DNA from: Eubacterium sp. UBA3782
GTDB taxonomy: Bacteria; Bacillota; Clostridia; Lachnospirales; Lachnospiraceae
Direction: 5' to 3'
DNA length: 64,000 bases
Assembly: GCA_002368795.1 (NCBI GenBank)
Contig: DFFG01000073.1
Location: forward strand, 68,750-132,749
Part shown: positions 19,523-30,728 of the stretch, in pieces
Numbering within the stretch: the first letter of the stretch is position 1
Layout of the letters: every line of letters begins with the position of its first letter
Notes under the pieces: generated by a model
What the model was told of the DNA's origin: nothing
Seen by the model: the letters and a program-made list of their open reading frames with translations, nothing else
Databases searched by the model: none
Made by a program: the position numbers and the translations under genes

Positions 19523-21955
19523 ATGCACAGACGACCGCTATGCATCCTGTGTGTTGCCTTGATGATCAGTCTGTGGATCCTGAAGCTGTGCGGGGCTCCT
19601 GTTTTTCATGTGCCCCGCATGAGCGGATCGCTGCACGGACAGCTGGCGGAGGGCATGCAGGTGAAAATCACCGGGCAGATCACCTCCCGGCAGCAAAAGC
19701 CCAATTCAACGCAATACATTCTCAGCAATTCTGCCGTCTCGTTCGGAGACGAAGAAATCCACTTTTACCGTATCCTGGTCACCGTGACCGGAAAAACACA
19801 GATAATAAAGGAAGAGGAACACCATAACCCGGGACAGGAAACAGACGGTGGCGCGCTTCCTCTGGGTTCGTGCGTCCTTTTTTCTGGCAGACTGCAGGCG
19901 ACCCAGAGGGCCGGCAATCCGGGACAGTTTGACGCCAGGGAATACTATGGCTGCCAGGGGATCTGGTACACCCTGTTCGCAGAGACCGCTGTCCTGAAGA
20001 AGCATGGGGAGGCCCCACTCTGGTACAGGCTCAGAGAGACTCTGTGCGCGCTGCGGGAGAGACTTGAGAACGTCATTTTTTCCTGCATGAGCGATGCGGA
20101 GGCGGGAGTGCTCTGTGCCATGCTGCTGGGCGACAGGGATGTGCTGGAGGAGGGGATCCTTGGCGGCTTTCAGGCCGGCGGGATCATGCATGTCCTGGCC
20201 ATCTCGGGGATGCACATCACCATGGTCGGCATGATGGCAGAGAGGGCAGCCCTCCTTCTTGCCTGGCTGGTCCGGCGGAGGATGGGGCGGGCAGAGCAGG
20301 TGTTCTCTGCTGCCGTCTCCTTTGTGCTGCTCGTGCTGTACGGGATCCTTTGCGGTCTGCCTGTTTCGGCAGTTCGCGCCATCCTCATGTTTGCCGTGCT
20401 TCTTATTGCGAAGCTGACCAGAAGATCCTATGACCTGCTGTGTGCCCTGGCCCTTGCAGGCATCCTCATCCTGCTCACTGAGCCGGGATATCTGTTTTCT
20501 GCAGGGTTCCAGCTCTCCTTCCTTGCCGTTGCCGGCGCGGCGGTCGTGTATCCATCGCTGCGAAGGCTCCTTCCGGAGCGAGAGGCGAAAGAAAAGAGGA
20601 GGCGGCCAGCCATCTCCAGGGGTCTGCTGCGCTCTGTACTGTCCTGGATAGCGATCAATCTGCTGACGATCCCGCTTACGGCGAGGTACTGGTTTGAGAT
20701 CCCGCTTTTGTCGCTGCCGGTCAATCTGCTCATCCTTCCGGGCCTTAGTCTGGTGATGGGGATGGGGATGGCCGGCGCGGCAGCCGCGATGCTCTGGCCG
20801 GCTGCGGGGCGCGTGCTGCTGTTTCCGGCAGGGCTGCTTCTGAAGATCTGGATCTGGATCACAGGACAGGTTCGCCGTATCCCCGGGGCGGTATGGGTCT
20901 GCGGACAGCCTTCGCTCTGGCGGGTCTTGATCTGCTACGTTTTGCTTGCAGCGGCCCTCCTGCTGATCCGAGAAAGGCGGGAGACACCTGCCCTAGTGGA
21001 GGAAAAAAAGTGCAAAGATAAGGGCAAAGATAAGGGCAAAGATAAGAGCAAAGATAAGAGGATCCGCTGCTGCTTTGCCGCAGGGCTTACGGCCCTTGCC
21101 TTTGGCATCCTGCTGTCTGCCGGACGGGCAGAACTCACACTGACGATGCTGGATGTGGGGCAGGGGGACGGGCTCGTTTTGCAGACAGAGGATGGGCGTG
21201 CATTTCTGGTTGACGGAGGGAGCTCGGATGTACGGGAGGTCGGGACGTACCGGATCCTGCCGTATCTGAAGGCAAAGGGCATCCGCCGGATCGAGGCGAT
21301 CTTTGTCACGCATGACGATGCCGACCATTTCAGCGGCATCGAGGATATCCTGAAGGGGATCGCGGACGGCTCTGCCCGGGTAAGAGCGGAAAGTCTGTGT
21401 ATGCCATGCTGGATGGAGGGGACGGCGGCAGGAAAAACGCTTGCCAGGGAAGCCAGAGCTGCAGGGCTTTCGGTGCGCACGCTGCGGGCCGGCGATGCGG
21501 TCCGCTGCGGCGGCACGGAGATCCTCGTTCTTTATCCCGGGGAGAAGACAGCTCTTACAGGGAATGACGGAAGCCTGGTGCTGGAGGTCAGAAGAGAGGG
21601 ATTTTCCGCACTGCTCACGGGTGATCTGGAAGAAGCGGGAGAGCAGCAGATCTTCCGTGAAGTGAAAAAGGTGAACTGCCTGAAGGCGGGGCATCACGGG
21701 TCGAGTACCAGCACGACGCCGGCACTTCTTGAGCTGACAAGTCCCGCTCTTGCGCTGATCAGCTGCGGGAAGTGCAATTCCTATGGTCATCCCCACAGGG
21801 AGACGCTGGAAAGACTGCAGAAGGCCGGGTGTGATATTTACCGTACAGACCGGTGCGGCGCGGTCACCGTGACCGTGAAGGATGAAAAGCGGTATACAGC
21901 GGAAGTCTGGCGGAAGGAGGAAGCGTACCCTGCGGGGGCAGGGTGGCCAAAATGA
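19523..21955 (+). CDS. comEC: ComEC/Rec2 DNA-uptake channel
   Basis: Polytopic membrane protein that passes single-stranded DNA into the cell. 810 residues: N-terminal OB-like region, central competence domain with many membrane segments (from GVLCAMLLGDRDVLEEGILG to about 490), then a metallo-beta-lactamase domain with VTHDDADHFSG (His near 596) and a second His cluster in KAGHHGSSTS. Between the last two parts lies a Lys/Asp/Gly repeat of about 17 residues encoded by 12-bp repeats. Together with comEA it suggests a competence system; the pilus genes are not in the window. Confidence 0.94.
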   Translation: MHRRPLCILCVALMISLWILKLCGAPVFHVPRMSGSLHGQLAEGMQVKITGQITSRQQKPNSTQYILSNSAVSFGDEEIHFYRILVTVTGKTQIIKEEEHHNPGQETDGGALPLGSCVLFSGRLQATQRAGNPGQFDAREYYGCQGIWYTLFAETAVLKKHGEAPLWYRLRETLCALRERLENVIFSCMSDAEAGVLCAMLLGDRDVLEEGILGGFQAGGIMHVLAISGMHITMVGMMAERAALLLAWLVRRRMGRAEQVFSAAVSFVLLVLYGILCGLPVSAVRAILMFAVLLIAKLTRRSYDLLCALALAGILILLTEPGYLFSAGFQLSFLAVAGAAVVYPSLRRLLPEREAKEKRRRPAISRGLLRSVLSWIAINLLTIPLTARYWFEIPLLSLPVNLLILPGLSLVMGMGMAGAAAAMLWPAAGRVLLFPAGLLLKIWIWITGQVRRIPGAVWVCGQPSLWRVLICYVLLAAALLLIRERRETPALVEEKKCKDKGKDKGKDKSKDKRIRCCFAAGLTALAFGILLSAGRAELTLTMLDVGQGDGLVLQTEDGRAFLVDGGSSDVREVGTYRILPYLKAKGIRRIEAIFVTHDDADHFSGIEDILKGIADGSARVRAESLCMPCWMEGTAAGKTLAREARAAGLSVRTLRAGDAVRCGGTEILVLYPGEKTALTGNDGSLVLEVRREGFSALLTGDLEEAGEQQIFREVKKVNCLKAGHHGSSTSTTPALLELTSPALALISCGKCNSYGHPHRETLERLQKAGCDIYRTDRCGAVTVTVKDEKRYTAEVWRKEEAYPAGAGWPK
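21011..21060 (+). repeat. Four 12-bp in-frame repeats inside comEC
   Basis: Successive copies of GCAAAGATAAGG, with small changes, encode alternating Lys, Asp and Gly/Ser in the linker before the metallo-beta-lactamase domain. A change in copy number would alter length without shifting the frame. Confidence 0.85.
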
Positions 21956-21977
21956 GCCGGCAAAAAGGGCATAAAAA

Positions 21978-22006
21978 AACCGGCTGCTGACGACTGGCAA
22001 CCGGTT
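21978..22006. terminator. Bidirectional terminator between comEC and rpsT
   Basis: AACCGG (21978-21983) pairs with CCGGTT (22001-22006), preceded by a run of A and followed by TCTTTTAT, so it can stop transcription from both sides. Confidence 0.75.
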
Positions 22007-22028
22007 CTTTTATCTATATCAATTCGAT

Positions 22029-22292
22029 TTACTGAATAGAGTTTACAGCTTTGCTCATTCTGGAAACTTTTCTGGACGCTGTGTTCTTGTGATAAATGCC
22101 CTTGGAAGCGGCCTTATCGATCGTAGAAATGGAATTTACAAGAGCAGCCTGAGCAGCTTCCTTGTCACCTGCAGCAACAGCAGCCTCGACTTTCTTGATC
22201 GAAGTCTTTACAGCAGATTTTGCAGCCTGATTTCTGGCAGCTTTCTTTCTGTTAACAAGAATTCTTTTCTTTGCGGACTTAATGTTAGCCAA
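22029..22292 (-). CDS. rpsT: 30S ribosomal protein S20
   Basis: Binds 16S rRNA in the small subunit. 87 residues, beginning MANIKSAKKR when translation starts at TTG 22292, which lies 7 nt after AGGAGG. A GTG nine bases earlier would overlap the SD spacing and add three residues not seen in S20. Promoter at 22370; the leader is about 70 nt. It is separated from holA by the promoter region. A TTG start is common for S20 and may limit expression. Confidence 0.96.
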   Translation of the reverse strand: MANIKSAKKRILVNRKKAARNQAAKSAVKTSIKKVEAAVAAGDKEAAQAALVNSISTIDKAASKGIYHKNTASRKVSRMSKAVNSIQ

Positions 22293-22369
22293 ACTGTACA
22301 CCTCCTATTTTATTATTTTATCCTGTGTTTCAGAAGACAGACACGAGATCTCCTCAAACACGCTTAATC

Positions 22370-22398
22370 ATTCTATTCTATTTCCATGTGTTTGTCAA
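22370..22398 (-). promoter_or_regulatory. Promoter of rpsT
   Basis: Read on the minus strand: TTGACA (22398-22393), 17 bp, TAGAAT (22375-22370). Confidence 0.8.
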
Positions 22399-22470
22399 CG
22401 GGATTTTTAAGGAAAACAGGGGCGAAAACGGCGGAAATGCGGCGGATGCCGCAAAGGCCTGCAGCAAGGC

Positions 22471-23448
22471 TCATCTGCTGAATTTTACGATCAGCATTTC
22501 CACGCTGATGGTATCATCCAGATGACCGGTCTTGACCTCCTGCTCGGTCTGTACACATTCCGCGACGATCTGGCGCAGCTGGTCAGTACTGTAGCGGCGG
22601 CACAGACCGCTGCTGCGGCTGACGGCAAAGGGAGGCATGCCGATCTTTGAGGCAATGCCCCGGTTTGGGAGGCCGGCGGCCTGCATTTCCTTGATCTGAA
22701 GCAGCTGGTTGAACTGCCTGGACAGAAGGTAGAGGATGCGCATCGGCGGCTCTTTGAGGGCCAGCAGATCGTAGTACCAGTTCAGCGCCGCCTTCTGCTG
22801 ATGCTCTGTCACCGCCCGGACCATGTCGAAGATCTGATTGGAGATCTGGGGAGCGCCCACCGCGTCGATGTCCGCACGGGTGATCACATCCCGGTCCATG
22901 GTGTAGGCCAGGAGCTTTTCCAGTTCGCTGTCGATGTTGATCATATCCGAGCCGGTCATGGTCAGAAAATGCTCCATATCCTGGCGGGTGATCCGCTTTC
23001 CTGCCCGCGAGATGCGTCCAAGGACCCATTTGGTCAGGGTCTCCTCGGTCTGCTCGGCAAATTCTGCCGCATAGCCGCTTTTCTGCACGGCCTTGAAGGT
23101 GCGGCTCCGTTTATCCACCTCGCTTTCCACAAAGATGAGGACCAGGTAATCCGGGAGACGGCCAAGGTAATCGGTCATCTGTTCCGCCTTGTTTTTAAAC
23201 ATGCCGCTGTTTTCAACCAGGATGACCCGGCGGTCGGCAAAGAAGGGCATCGTCTCGGCCTGGCCGATGATCTCGTTCTCGTCCAGCCCCTTGCCTTCAT
23301 AGCGGGTAAAATTCATGTCCTCCCCGTCGGGACAGAGAGCCTTGACCAGATTATCCCTGTACTGGTTTTTCAGATAGTTTTCCTCCCCGTACAGGAGGTA
23401 CACGTTCTGATAGGTTCCGTTTTTGATATCCTGCCTGATCTTCTGCAT
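22471..23448 (-). CDS. holA: DNA polymerase III subunit delta
   Basis: Clamp-loader wrench subunit that opens the beta clamp. 325 residues, standard length, with the N-terminal QNVYLLYGEENYLKNQY region and the C-terminal collar helices containing LLRQFNQLLQIKEMQ-like LLSRQFNQLLQIKEM. Located between rpsT and lepA, a gene neighbourhood shared by many Bacillota. The start at 23448 gives MQKIRQDIKNGTYQNV. Confidence 0.93.
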   Translation of the reverse strand: MQKIRQDIKNGTYQNVYLLYGEENYLKNQYRDNLVKALCPDGEDMNFTRYEGKGLDENEIIGQAETMPFFADRRVILVENSGMFKNKAEQMTDYLGRLPDYLVLIFVESEVDKRSRTFKAVQKSGYAAEFAEQTEETLTKWVLGRISRAGKRITRQDMEHFLTMTGSDMINIDSELEKLLAYTMDRDVITRADIDAVGAPQISNQIFDMVRAVTEHQQKAALNWYYDLLALKEPPMRILYLLSRQFNQLLQIKEMQAAGLPNRGIASKIGMPPFAVSRSSGLCRRYSTDQLRQIVAECVQTEQEVKTGHLDDTISVEMLIVKFSR

Positions 23449-23662
23449 ATGTCAGCTGGCTCTCCACTGGTATCCCGCCGCCAGGGGCGGTGCGTTTTCT
23501 TTTTATCCTGCCGGGAAGCAAAGGCTTCCTGCAGGCACTTCCTAAAGTATCCGGCAAAACGTATTTGCCGGTACCCGTCGATCCGATACCCGTCTATTGT
23601 AGCAGATTTTCCTCTGGTGTCACAGGATCCCCTGCCATGTTTTTATGGTTTTTTTCAGATGC

Positions 23663-23691
23663 TTGCGGTGGCAGGAAAACTCTTGTATAAT
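23663..23691 (+). promoter_or_regulatory. Promoter of lepA
   Basis: TTGCGG (23663-23668), 17 bp, TATAAT (23686-23691). Consensus -10 box, about 75 nt before the lepA start. Confidence 0.75.
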
Positions 23692-23764
23692 CGTTTGGTA
23701 CTGTGTAGTATTATGCCCTCTGTATGGGATGAGGGTTCAGATAGAGATATTAGGAGGAAGAATC

Positions 23765-25579
23765 TTGTCAGCAGCAGATCAGAGCAGGATCCGGAACTTT
23801 TGTATCATTGCCCACATCGATCATGGAAAATCAACGCTGGCGGACCGCATCATCGAGCATACCGGTCTTCTGACCAGCCGTGAGATGCAGAACCAGATCC
23901 TGGACAATATGGACCTGGAGCGGGAGCGGGGCATCACCATCAAGGCCCAGGCCTGCCGTACGGTCTACAAGGCCCAGGATGGGGAGGAATACATCCTCAA
24001 TATGATCGATACCCCCGGTCATGTGGATTTCAATTATGAGGTATCCAGAAGTCTGGCTGCCTGTGACGGCGCGGTCCTGGTGGTGGACGCCGCCCAGGGC
24101 GTTGAGGCGCAGACCCTGGGTAACGTGTACCTTGCCCTGGATCATGACCTGGAGATCTTTCCGGTCATCAACAAGATCGATCTGCCCAGCGCAGAGCCGG
24201 AGCGGGTGATCCAGGAGATCGAGGATATCATCGGGATAGAGGCGGAGGATGCGCCGCAGATCTCGGCAAAGACCGGACTGAACGTGGACCAGGTCCTCGA
24301 GGCCATCGTGCAGAAGATCCCGGCCCCCGAGGGGGATCCCGCTGCGCCGCTCCAGGCGCTGATCTTTGATTCGCTGTACGATTCCTACCGTGGTGTCATC
24401 GTTTCCGTGCGTATCATGGAGGGTACCGTAAAGCGTGGTGACCGGATCCGCTTCATGGCGACCGGCGCTGTGGAGGAGGTCGTGGAGGTCGGCTACTTTG
24501 GCGCCGGCCAGATGATCCCCTGCGATGCCCTTGAGGCCGGAAGCGTCGGATACATCACTGCCAGCATCAAGAAGGTGTCGGATACCCGTGTCGGTGATAC
24601 CGTGACCAATGCAGACCGCCCGTGCAGCAGCCCGCTGCCCGGCTACAAGAAGGTCCAGTCCATGGTCTACTGCGGCCTGTACCCTGCGGACAGCGCAAAA
24701 TACCCGGATCTGCGGGATGCGCTGGAAAAGCTGCAGCTCAACGATGCCTCCCTGTTCTATGAGCCGGAGACCTCGGCCGCGCTGGGATTTGGCTTCCGCT
24801 GCGGCTTCCTTGGCCTGCTCCATCTGGAGATCATCCAGGAGCGGCTGGAGAGAGAGTATAACCTGGATCTGGTGACCACTGCGCCCGGTGTTGTCTACCG
24901 GGTCTACAAGACCGACGGCACCATGATGGAGCTGACCAATCCGTCCAACCTTCCCGATCCCGCAGAGATCGAGCATATGGAAGAGCCGATGGTCAAGGCG
25001 GAGATCATGGTCACGACAGAGTTCGTCGGATCGATCATGCAGCTTTGCGAGGAGCGCCGGGGCGAATACCAGGGCATGGAGTACCTGGAGCAGAACCGTG
25101 CGGTCCTGACCTACCACATGCCCCTGAACGAGATCATCTATGATTTCTTCGATGCGCTGAAGTCCCGCTCCAGAGGCTATGCCTCCCTGGACTATGAGCT
25201 GATCGGCTACCGGCAGAGCGATCTGGTCAAGCTGGATATCCTGGTCAACCGCGAGCAGGTGGACGCGCTTTCCTTTATCGTGTTTGCCGGCTCGGCCTAC
25301 GAGAGAGCCAGAAAGATGTGCGAGCGCCTGAAGGAGGAGATCCCGCGGCAGCTGTTTGATATTCCGATCCAGGGAGCGGTTGGATCCAAGATCATTTCCC
25401 GTGAGACGGTAAAGGCTCTGCGGAAGGACGTTCTGGCCAAGTGCTATGGCGGCGACATTACCAGAAAGAAGAAGCTGCTTGAAAAGCAGAAGGAAGGCAA
25501 AAAGCGGATGCGGCAGGTAGGAAATGTCGAGATCCCGCAGAAGGCCTTCATGAGTGTGCTTAAGCTTGATGAAAAATAA
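23765..25579 (+). CDS. lepA: Elongation factor 4
   Basis: Ribosome-associated GTPase related to EF-G. 604 residues from TTG 23765, which follows TAGGAGGAAG; this gives the usual N-terminus ending in [17 protein letters not shown] (G1). DTPGHVDF (G3) and NKIDLPSA (G4) follow. The upstream in-frame ATGs precede the SD and overlap the promoter. The stop overlaps the start of hemW, so the two genes are coupled. Confidence 0.97.
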   Translation: MSAADQSRIRNFCIIAHIDHGKSTLADRIIEHTGLLTSREMQNQILDNMDLERERGITIKAQACRTVYKAQDGEEYILNMIDTPGHVDFNYEVSRSLAACDGAVLVVDAAQGVEAQTLGNVYLALDHDLEIFPVINKIDLPSAEPERVIQEIEDIIGIEAEDAPQISAKTGLNVDQVLEAIVQKIPAPEGDPAAPLQALIFDSLYDSYRGVIVSVRIMEGTVKRGDRIRFMATGAVEEVVEVGYFGAGQMIPCDALEAGSVGYITASIKKVSDTRVGDTVTNADRPCSSPLPGYKKVQSMVYCGLYPADSAKYPDLRDALEKLQLNDASLFYEPETSAALGFGFRCGFLGLLHLEIIQERLEREYNLDLVTTAPGVVYRVYKTDGTMMELTNPSNLPDPAEIEHMEEPMVKAEIMVTTEFVGSIMQLCEERRGEYQGMEYLEQNRAVLTYHMPLNEIIYDFFDALKSRSRGYASLDYELIGYRQSDLVKLDILVNREQVDALSFIVFAGSAYERARKMCERLKEEIPRQLFDIPIQGAVGSKIISRETVKALRKDVLAKCYGGDITRKKKLLEKQKEGKKRMRQVGNVEIPQKAFMSVLKLDEK

Positions 25580-26714
25580 CAGAAGCATGGTGGAGATCTA
25601 TATCCATATCCCCTTCTGCGTGCGCAAGTGTGCCTACTGTGATTTCCTGAGCTTTCCCGCGGATGGGGATGTGCAGATGCGCTACAAAGATGCCCTGGTG
25701 CAGGAGATCCGCGGCAGCCAATATGCGGCGGATGGGGATGTTGGCAGCATCTTTATCGGCGGGGGCACGCCGTCTGTGCTGCCGGCATATTATATAGAAG
25801 AGATCCTTTCTGCCATCCGGGAGAAATGGACGGTCCTGCCGGATGCGGAGATCACCATCGAGGCGAATCCGGGAACCGTGGACCGGGAAAAACTGCAGGT
25901 ATACAAAAGGGCCGGGATCAGCCGGATCAGCTTCGGATGCCAGTCGGCAGAGGATGGGGAGCTGCAGCTCCTCGGGCGGATCCACAGCTGGAAGGATTTT
26001 CTGGAGAGCTTTTGTCTTGCCAGGGAAGCCGGTTTTTCCAATATCAACGTGGATCTGATGTCTGCTCTTCCGGGGCAGTCGGCAGACAGCTGGGAGCAGA
26101 CGCTGCGGAAGGTGGCAGAGCTCTCGCCGGAGCATATTTCTGCCTACAGTCTGATCATCGAAGAGGGAACCCCCTTCTTTGAGACATACGGGCAGGGTGA
26201 CAAGGCGTCCCTGCTGCCCGATGAGGACGAGGAGCGGCTGATGTACGAGCGGACGGCCCAGATCCTGGAGACCTATGGCTTTCACCGGTATGAGATCTCC
26301 AATTATGCAAAGGAGGGCCGGGAATGCCGGCACAATACCGGCTACTGGACGGGCGTCCCCTATATCGGAGTTGGCCTCGGGGCATCCTCCTACAGCGGCA
26401 GCAGACGGTGGAAAAATACCGACAGCCTGGCAGCCTACCTGAAGGGAGACCATGCACCGCAGGATGTGGAGGAGCTATCGCTGCGGGAGCAGGAGGCAGA
26501 ATTCATGATCCTTGGCCTTCGGATGACCGCCGGTGTATCCTGCAGCGAATTCCGGCAGCGGTTTGGCGAGGACATGGAGGAGATCTGCGGGGACATTCTG
26601 AACAAATATGAGCAGATGGGCTTTATGAAGCGGACGGCTGACCGGATCGCTTTTACCGGATCCGGGATCTCCGTGTCCAATGTAATACTGGCAGATATTT
26701 ACAGCCGGATCTAG
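25569..26714 (+). CDS. hemW: Radical SAM heme chaperone HemW
   Basis: Binds heme and an iron-sulfur cluster; related to coproporphyrinogen III dehydrogenase but not the same enzyme. About 381 residues. The radical SAM cysteines are in [11 protein letters not shown], followed by IFIGGGTPS and [18 protein letters not shown]. The start is uncertain: ATG 25569 overlaps lepA by 11 nt, and ATG 25587 lies after its stop. Neither has a strong SD, so translation probably depends on coupling to lepA. Confidence 0.93.
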   Translation: MKNNRSMVEIYIHIPFCVRKCAYCDFLSFPADGDVQMRYKDALVQEIRGSQYAADGDVGSIFIGGGTPSVLPAYYIEEILSAIREKWTVLPDAEITIEANPGTVDREKLQVYKRAGISRISFGCQSAEDGELQLLGRIHSWKDFLESFCLAREAGFSNINVDLMSALPGQSADSWEQTLRKVAELSPEHISAYSLIIEEGTPFFETYGQGDKASLLPDEDEERLMYERTAQILETYGFHRYEISNYAKEGRECRHNTGYWTGVPYIGVGLGASSYSGSRRWKNTDSLAAYLKGDHAPQDVEELSLREQEAEFMILGLRMTAGVSCSEFRQRFGEDMEEICGDILNKYEQMGFMKRTADRIAFTGSGISVSNVILADIYSRI

Positions 26715-26755
26715 GCGCCGGCGTTGAAAGACAGAAAACTTTCAGGAGGAACAGA

Positions 26756-29590
26756 ATGGCAGAGGATTCTCGCCGGTTCATTAAAATAAGAGGTGCAGCA
26801 GAAAATAACCTGAAGAATATCGATCTGGATATTCCCCGGGACAAGCTGGTCGTGCTGACCGGACTGTCGGGTTCGGGAAAGAGCTCCCTGGCATTTGATA
26901 CGATCTATGCAGAGGGACAGCGCCGGTATATGGAGAGCCTTTCTTCCTATGCCCGTCAGTTCCTGGGCCAGATGGAAAAGCCGAACGTCGACACGATCGA
27001 AGGACTTCCGCCTGCGATCTCCATCGACCAGAAGTCCACGAACCGAAATCCCAGATCCACGGTGGGCACAGTGACAGAGATCTATGATTATTTCCGCCTT
27101 CTGTATGCCCGGATCGGCATTCCCCACTGCCCGAACTGCGGGCGGGAGATCAGCCGGCAGACGGTGGATCAGATGGTGGATCAGATCATGTCCCTTCCGG
27201 AGCGGACCAGGATCCAGCTGCTGGCCCCGGTGGTCAGAGGCAGAAAGGGCCGGCATGAGAAGGTCCTTGAGCAGGCAAAAAAGAGTGGATATGTCCGCGT
27301 GATGGTCGACGGAAACCAGTATGAGCTTTCCGAGGAGATCCGCCTGGACAAGAACATCAAACACAACATTGAGATCATCGTGGACCGTCTGGTGGTCCGT
27401 CCGGGAATCGAAAAGAGGCTTACCGATTCCATCGAGACGGTCCTCTCTCTTTCCGAGGGTCTGCTTATGGTGGATCAGATGGACGGCACCGTCCGGACCT
27501 TCAGCCAGAGCTTTTCCTGCCCGGACTGCGGGATCAGCATTGAGGAGATCGAGCCCAGAAGCTTTTCCTTCAACAATCCCTTTGGCGCCTGCCCGGTCTG
27601 TGCCGGCATCGGTTTCAAGATGGAATTTGCCGAGGAGCTGATGATCCCGGACCGAAGCGTGTCCATCGATGACGGGGCAATCGTGGTCCTCGGCTGGCAG
27701 TCCAGCACCCAGAAGGGCAGCTTCACGCGGTGTCTTCTGGAGGCTTTGGCAAAAGAATACAATTTCCGCCTGGATACGCCCTTTGGCGAGTATCCCGAAA
27801 AGATCCAGGATATCCTGATCAACGGTACCGGCGGCCATTCCGTAAAGGTGCATTATAAAGGACAGCGGGGCGAGGGCGTGTACGACATCGCCTTCGAGGG
27901 TCTGCTGCGAAATGTGGAGCGCCGCTACCGGGAGACCTCGGCCGAGTCCAGCAAGCAGGAATACGAAAAGTACATGCGGGTCTCGCCCTGCAATGCCTGC
28001 CATGGCATGCGCTTAAAGCCGACATCCCTGGCTGTGACCGTCGGGGACAAGAACATTTATGAGATCACAAATTATCCGGTCGGAGAGCTGGAGAAATTCC
28101 TGGAGGAGCTGCAGCTGAGCCGGACACAGCAGTTCATCGGCAAGCAGATCCTGAAGGAGATCAAAGCCAGGGTGACGTTCCTGATCGATGTGGGACTGGA
28201 CTACCTGACCCTCGCCAGAGCGACCGGCTCACTGTCGGGCGGCGAGGCGCAGCGGATCCGCCTGGCGACCCAGATCGGCTCGGGTCTGGTCGGCGTGGCC
28301 TATATCCTGGATGAGCCCAGCATAGGCCTGCACCAGAGGGACAACGGCAAGCTGCTTGGGACGCTCAAGCATCTGCGCGACCTCGGCAATTCGGTCATCG
28401 TCGTCGAGCACGACGAGGAGACCATGCGGGCAGCGGACTGCATCGTGGATATCGGACCGGGTGCCGGCGAGCATGGCGGCGAGCTGGTCGCCATCGGCAC
28501 GGCCGAGGAGATCATGGCAGAAGAGCGGTCGGTGACCGGTGCCTATCTGTCCGGCCGGCGGAAGATCCCGGTACCGGAAAAGCGGAATGCCCCTACGGGC
28601 TGGATCACCGTCCGCGGTGCCAGGGAGCACAACCTGAAAAACATCGACGTGCGTTTTCCGACCGGCGTGATGACCTGTGTGACCGGTGTGTCCGGTTCAG
28701 GAAAAAGCTCCCTGGTCAACGAGATTCTGTACAAACGCATGCAGCATGATCTGAACAGAGGCCTGGTGATCCCGGGCGAGCACGACAGCATCGAGGGGCT
28801 GGAGCAGCTGGATAAGGTCATTGCCATCGACCAGTCGCCCATCGGGCGTACGCCCCGGTCAAATCCGGCGACCTACACCGGCGTTTTCGATATGATCCGC
28901 GATCTGTTTGCCGCGACCCAGGACGCAAAGGCAAGAGGCTACAAAAAGGGCCGTTTCAGCTTTAACGTAAAGGGCGGGCGCTGTGAGGCCTGCGCGGGCG
29001 ACGGCATCGTCAAGATCGAGATGCACTTCCTGCCGGATGTCTATGTGCCCTGCGAGGTCTGCGAGGGCAAGCGTTACAACAGGGAGACGCTGGAGGTCCG
29101 TTATAAAGGAAAAAACATCTATGATGTGCTGAATATGACGGTCGAGGAGGCCCTGGAATTCTTCTCTCATGTCCCGTCGATCAAGCGTAAGATCCAGACG
29201 CTGTATGATGTCGGTCTTTCCTATGTCCGGCTCGGTCAGCCCTCCACAGAGCTTTCCGGAGGAGAGGCACAGCGTATCAAGCTGGCTGCCGAGCTGTCCA
29301 GACGCAGCACAGGCAGGACCTGCTATATTCTGGATGAGCCGACGACCGGCCTGCACTTTGCAGATGTGGAAAAGCTGATCACGATCCTGCAGAGGCTCAC
29401 CGAGGGCGGCAACACGGTCATCGTGATCGAGCACAACCTGGATGTGATCAAGACGGCGGACTACATCATTGATCTCGGTCCGGAGGGCGGAGACGGCGGC
29501 GGGACGGTGATCGCACAGGGAACGCCCGAGGAGGTCGCCGCAACAGAGGGATCCTACACAGGACAGTACGTAAAACAGTATCTGAATTGA
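26756..29590 (+). CDS. uvrA: UvrABC excinuclease subunit A
   Basis: Damage-recognition ATPase of nucleotide excision repair. 944 residues, standard length, with two ABC modules: Walker [14 protein letters not shown] (near 38) and [13 protein letters not shown] (near 645), signatures [10 protein letters not shown] and [13 protein letters not shown], and zinc-binding CxxC pairs (for example CPNCG near 121 and CEACAGDG near 745). ATG 26756 follows AGGAGGAAC. The gene stands between hemW and an mreB paralogue without its usual partner uvrB, which must lie elsewhere. Confidence 0.97.
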   Translation: MAEDSRRFIKIRGAAENNLKNIDLDIPRDKLVVLTGLSGSGKSSLAFDTIYAEGQRRYMESLSSYARQFLGQMEKPNVDTIEGLPPAISIDQKSTNRNPRSTVGTVTEIYDYFRLLYARIGIPHCPNCGREISRQTVDQMVDQIMSLPERTRIQLLAPVVRGRKGRHEKVLEQAKKSGYVRVMVDGNQYELSEEIRLDKNIKHNIEIIVDRLVVRPGIEKRLTDSIETVLSLSEGLLMVDQMDGTVRTFSQSFSCPDCGISIEEIEPRSFSFNNPFGACPVCAGIGFKMEFAEELMIPDRSVSIDDGAIVVLGWQSSTQKGSFTRCLLEALAKEYNFRLDTPFGEYPEKIQDILINGTGGHSVKVHYKGQRGEGVYDIAFEGLLRNVERRYRETSAESSKQEYEKYMRVSPCNACHGMRLKPTSLAVTVGDKNIYEITNYPVGELEKFLEELQLSRTQQFIGKQILKEIKARVTFLIDVGLDYLTLARATGSLSGGEAQRIRLATQIGSGLVGVAYILDEPSIGLHQRDNGKLLGTLKHLRDLGNSVIVVEHDEETMRAADCIVDIGPGAGEHGGELVAIGTAEEIMAEERSVTGAYLSGRRKIPVPEKRNAPTGWITVRGAREHNLKNIDVRFPTGVMTCVTGVSGSGKSSLVNEILYKRMQHDLNRGLVIPGEHDSIEGLEQLDKVIAIDQSPIGRTPRSNPATYTGVFDMIRDLFAATQDAKARGYKKGRFSFNVKGGRCEACAGDGIVKIEMHFLPDVYVPCEVCEGKRYNRETLEVRYKGKNIYDVLNMTVEEALEFFSHVPSIKRKIQTLYDVGLSYVRLGQPSTELSGGEAQRIKLAAELSRRSTGRTCYILDEPTTGLHFADVEKLITILQRLTEGGNTVIVIEHNLDVIKTADYIIDLGPEGGDGGGTVIAQGTPEEVAATEGSYTGQYVKQYLN

Positions 29591-29600
29591 GAGGTTAATT

Positions 29601-30593
29601 ATGCCGGTTACAGATATCGGAATCGATCTTGGCACTGCCACGATCATTGTGTATGTCAAAGGAAAAGGAATCATGTATCAGGAACCGTCGCTGGTCGCCT
29701 ATGACCGCGACGCAAACAAGATCATGGCCTTCGGCAGCGAGGCGCAGCAGATCCTGGGGAGGACCGCAGGAAATATCATGGCGATCCATCCCCTGAAGCA
29801 GGGTGTCATCTCGGATTTCCTCGTGCTGGAGAGCATGCTCAGGTACTTTATCCGGAAATCCATGAGCTTTCGGAACTTTCTAAAGCCACGGATCTGCATC
29901 TGTGTGCCCAGCGGCGTCCGGGATATCGAGCGGAGAGCTGTGGAGGAGGCTGCCTACCGGGCGGGTGCCCGGGACGCGGAGATCGTCAAGGAACCCATCG
30001 TGGCGGCGATCGGTGCCGGGCTGGACATCATGCGGCCAAATGGCAACATGGTCGTCAACATTGGCGGCGGTCTTACGGATATCGCCGTGCTGTCCCTTGG
30101 CGGTATCGTCATGTCCCAGACGCTTAAGGTGGCGGGAGAATCCTTCAACGAGGCCATCCGCGAGTTTATCCGGCAGCGGCACAACCTGATCATCGGCGAG
30201 CAGACGGCCGAGGAGATCAAGATCCTCATCGGCTCGGTCAGCTCGGATCCGGAGCTTACCCAGCTCGAGGTAAAGGGCCGCGACAGCAACACCGGGATCC
30301 CCCGGACGATCCACATGACCAGGGCGCAGGTCCTGGAGGCTGTCCGTCCGCAGGTGCGGCAGATCGTGGAAGCGGTACGGGGCGTGATCGAAAAGACACC
30401 GCCGGACCTGGCAGCGGATGTTGCCGGAAGAGGCATCGTCCTGACCGGCGGAGGCGCCATGCTGGCCGGAATGGAGGATGCGATCGCAAAATACACCGGG
30501 ATCCCCACGGTGCTCGTGGACAATCCGCAGCAGACGGTGGCGCAGGGGACCGGCCTGTATATTCAGCAGATGTCTGCTTTTGAAAAGCGCTAG
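29601..30593 (+). CDS. MreB/Mbl-family actin-like protein
   Basis: Cytoplasmic actin-like filament protein that organises lateral wall synthesis. 330 residues. Nucleotide-binding segments are DIGIDLGTATIIVYVKGKG at the N-terminus, NIGGGLTDIAVLSLGG in the middle and GRGIVLTGGGAML near the end. It starts 10 nt after uvrA and lacks the mreC/mreD neighbours of a primary mreB locus, so it is probably an additional paralogue (Mbl or MreBH type). Three small hairpins follow its stop. Confidence 0.92.
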   Translation: MPVTDIGIDLGTATIIVYVKGKGIMYQEPSLVAYDRDANKIMAFGSEAQQILGRTAGNIMAIHPLKQGVISDFLVLESMLRYFIRKSMSFRNFLKPRICICVPSGVRDIERRAVEEAAYRAGARDAEIVKEPIVAAIGAGLDIMRPNGNMVVNIGGGLTDIAVLSLGGIVMSQTLKVAGESFNEAIREFIRQRHNLIIGEQTAEEIKILIGSVSSDPELTQLEVKGRDSNTGIPRTIHMTRAQVLEAVRPQVRQIVEAVRGVIEKTPPDLAADVAGRGIVLTGGGAMLAGMEDAIAKYTGIPTVLVDNPQQTVAQGTGLYIQQMSAFEKR

Positions 30594-30641
30594 AGCAGCC
30601 ACATGGGGAAAAGACGTTTACCCATCGTGCACATTGGGCCG

Positions 30642-30695
30642 GGAACGCAGCGCGTTCCTGACAGGCGGGACGTCCTGTGAGAGGGCGGGACCGCC
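30642..30695. other. Three adjacent short hairpins between mreB paralogue and recD2
   Basis: GGAACGC/GCGTTCC (30642-30658), ACAGG/CCTGT (30661-30678) and GGCGG/CCGCC (30684-30695) follow one another with almost no spacing. There is no T-run, so they may be a weak terminator, an mRNA processing site or the leader structure of recD2. Confidence 0.45.
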
Positions 30696-30728
30696 AGACA
30701 AAACTCAGGTTCAGGATAAGGCGTGATC

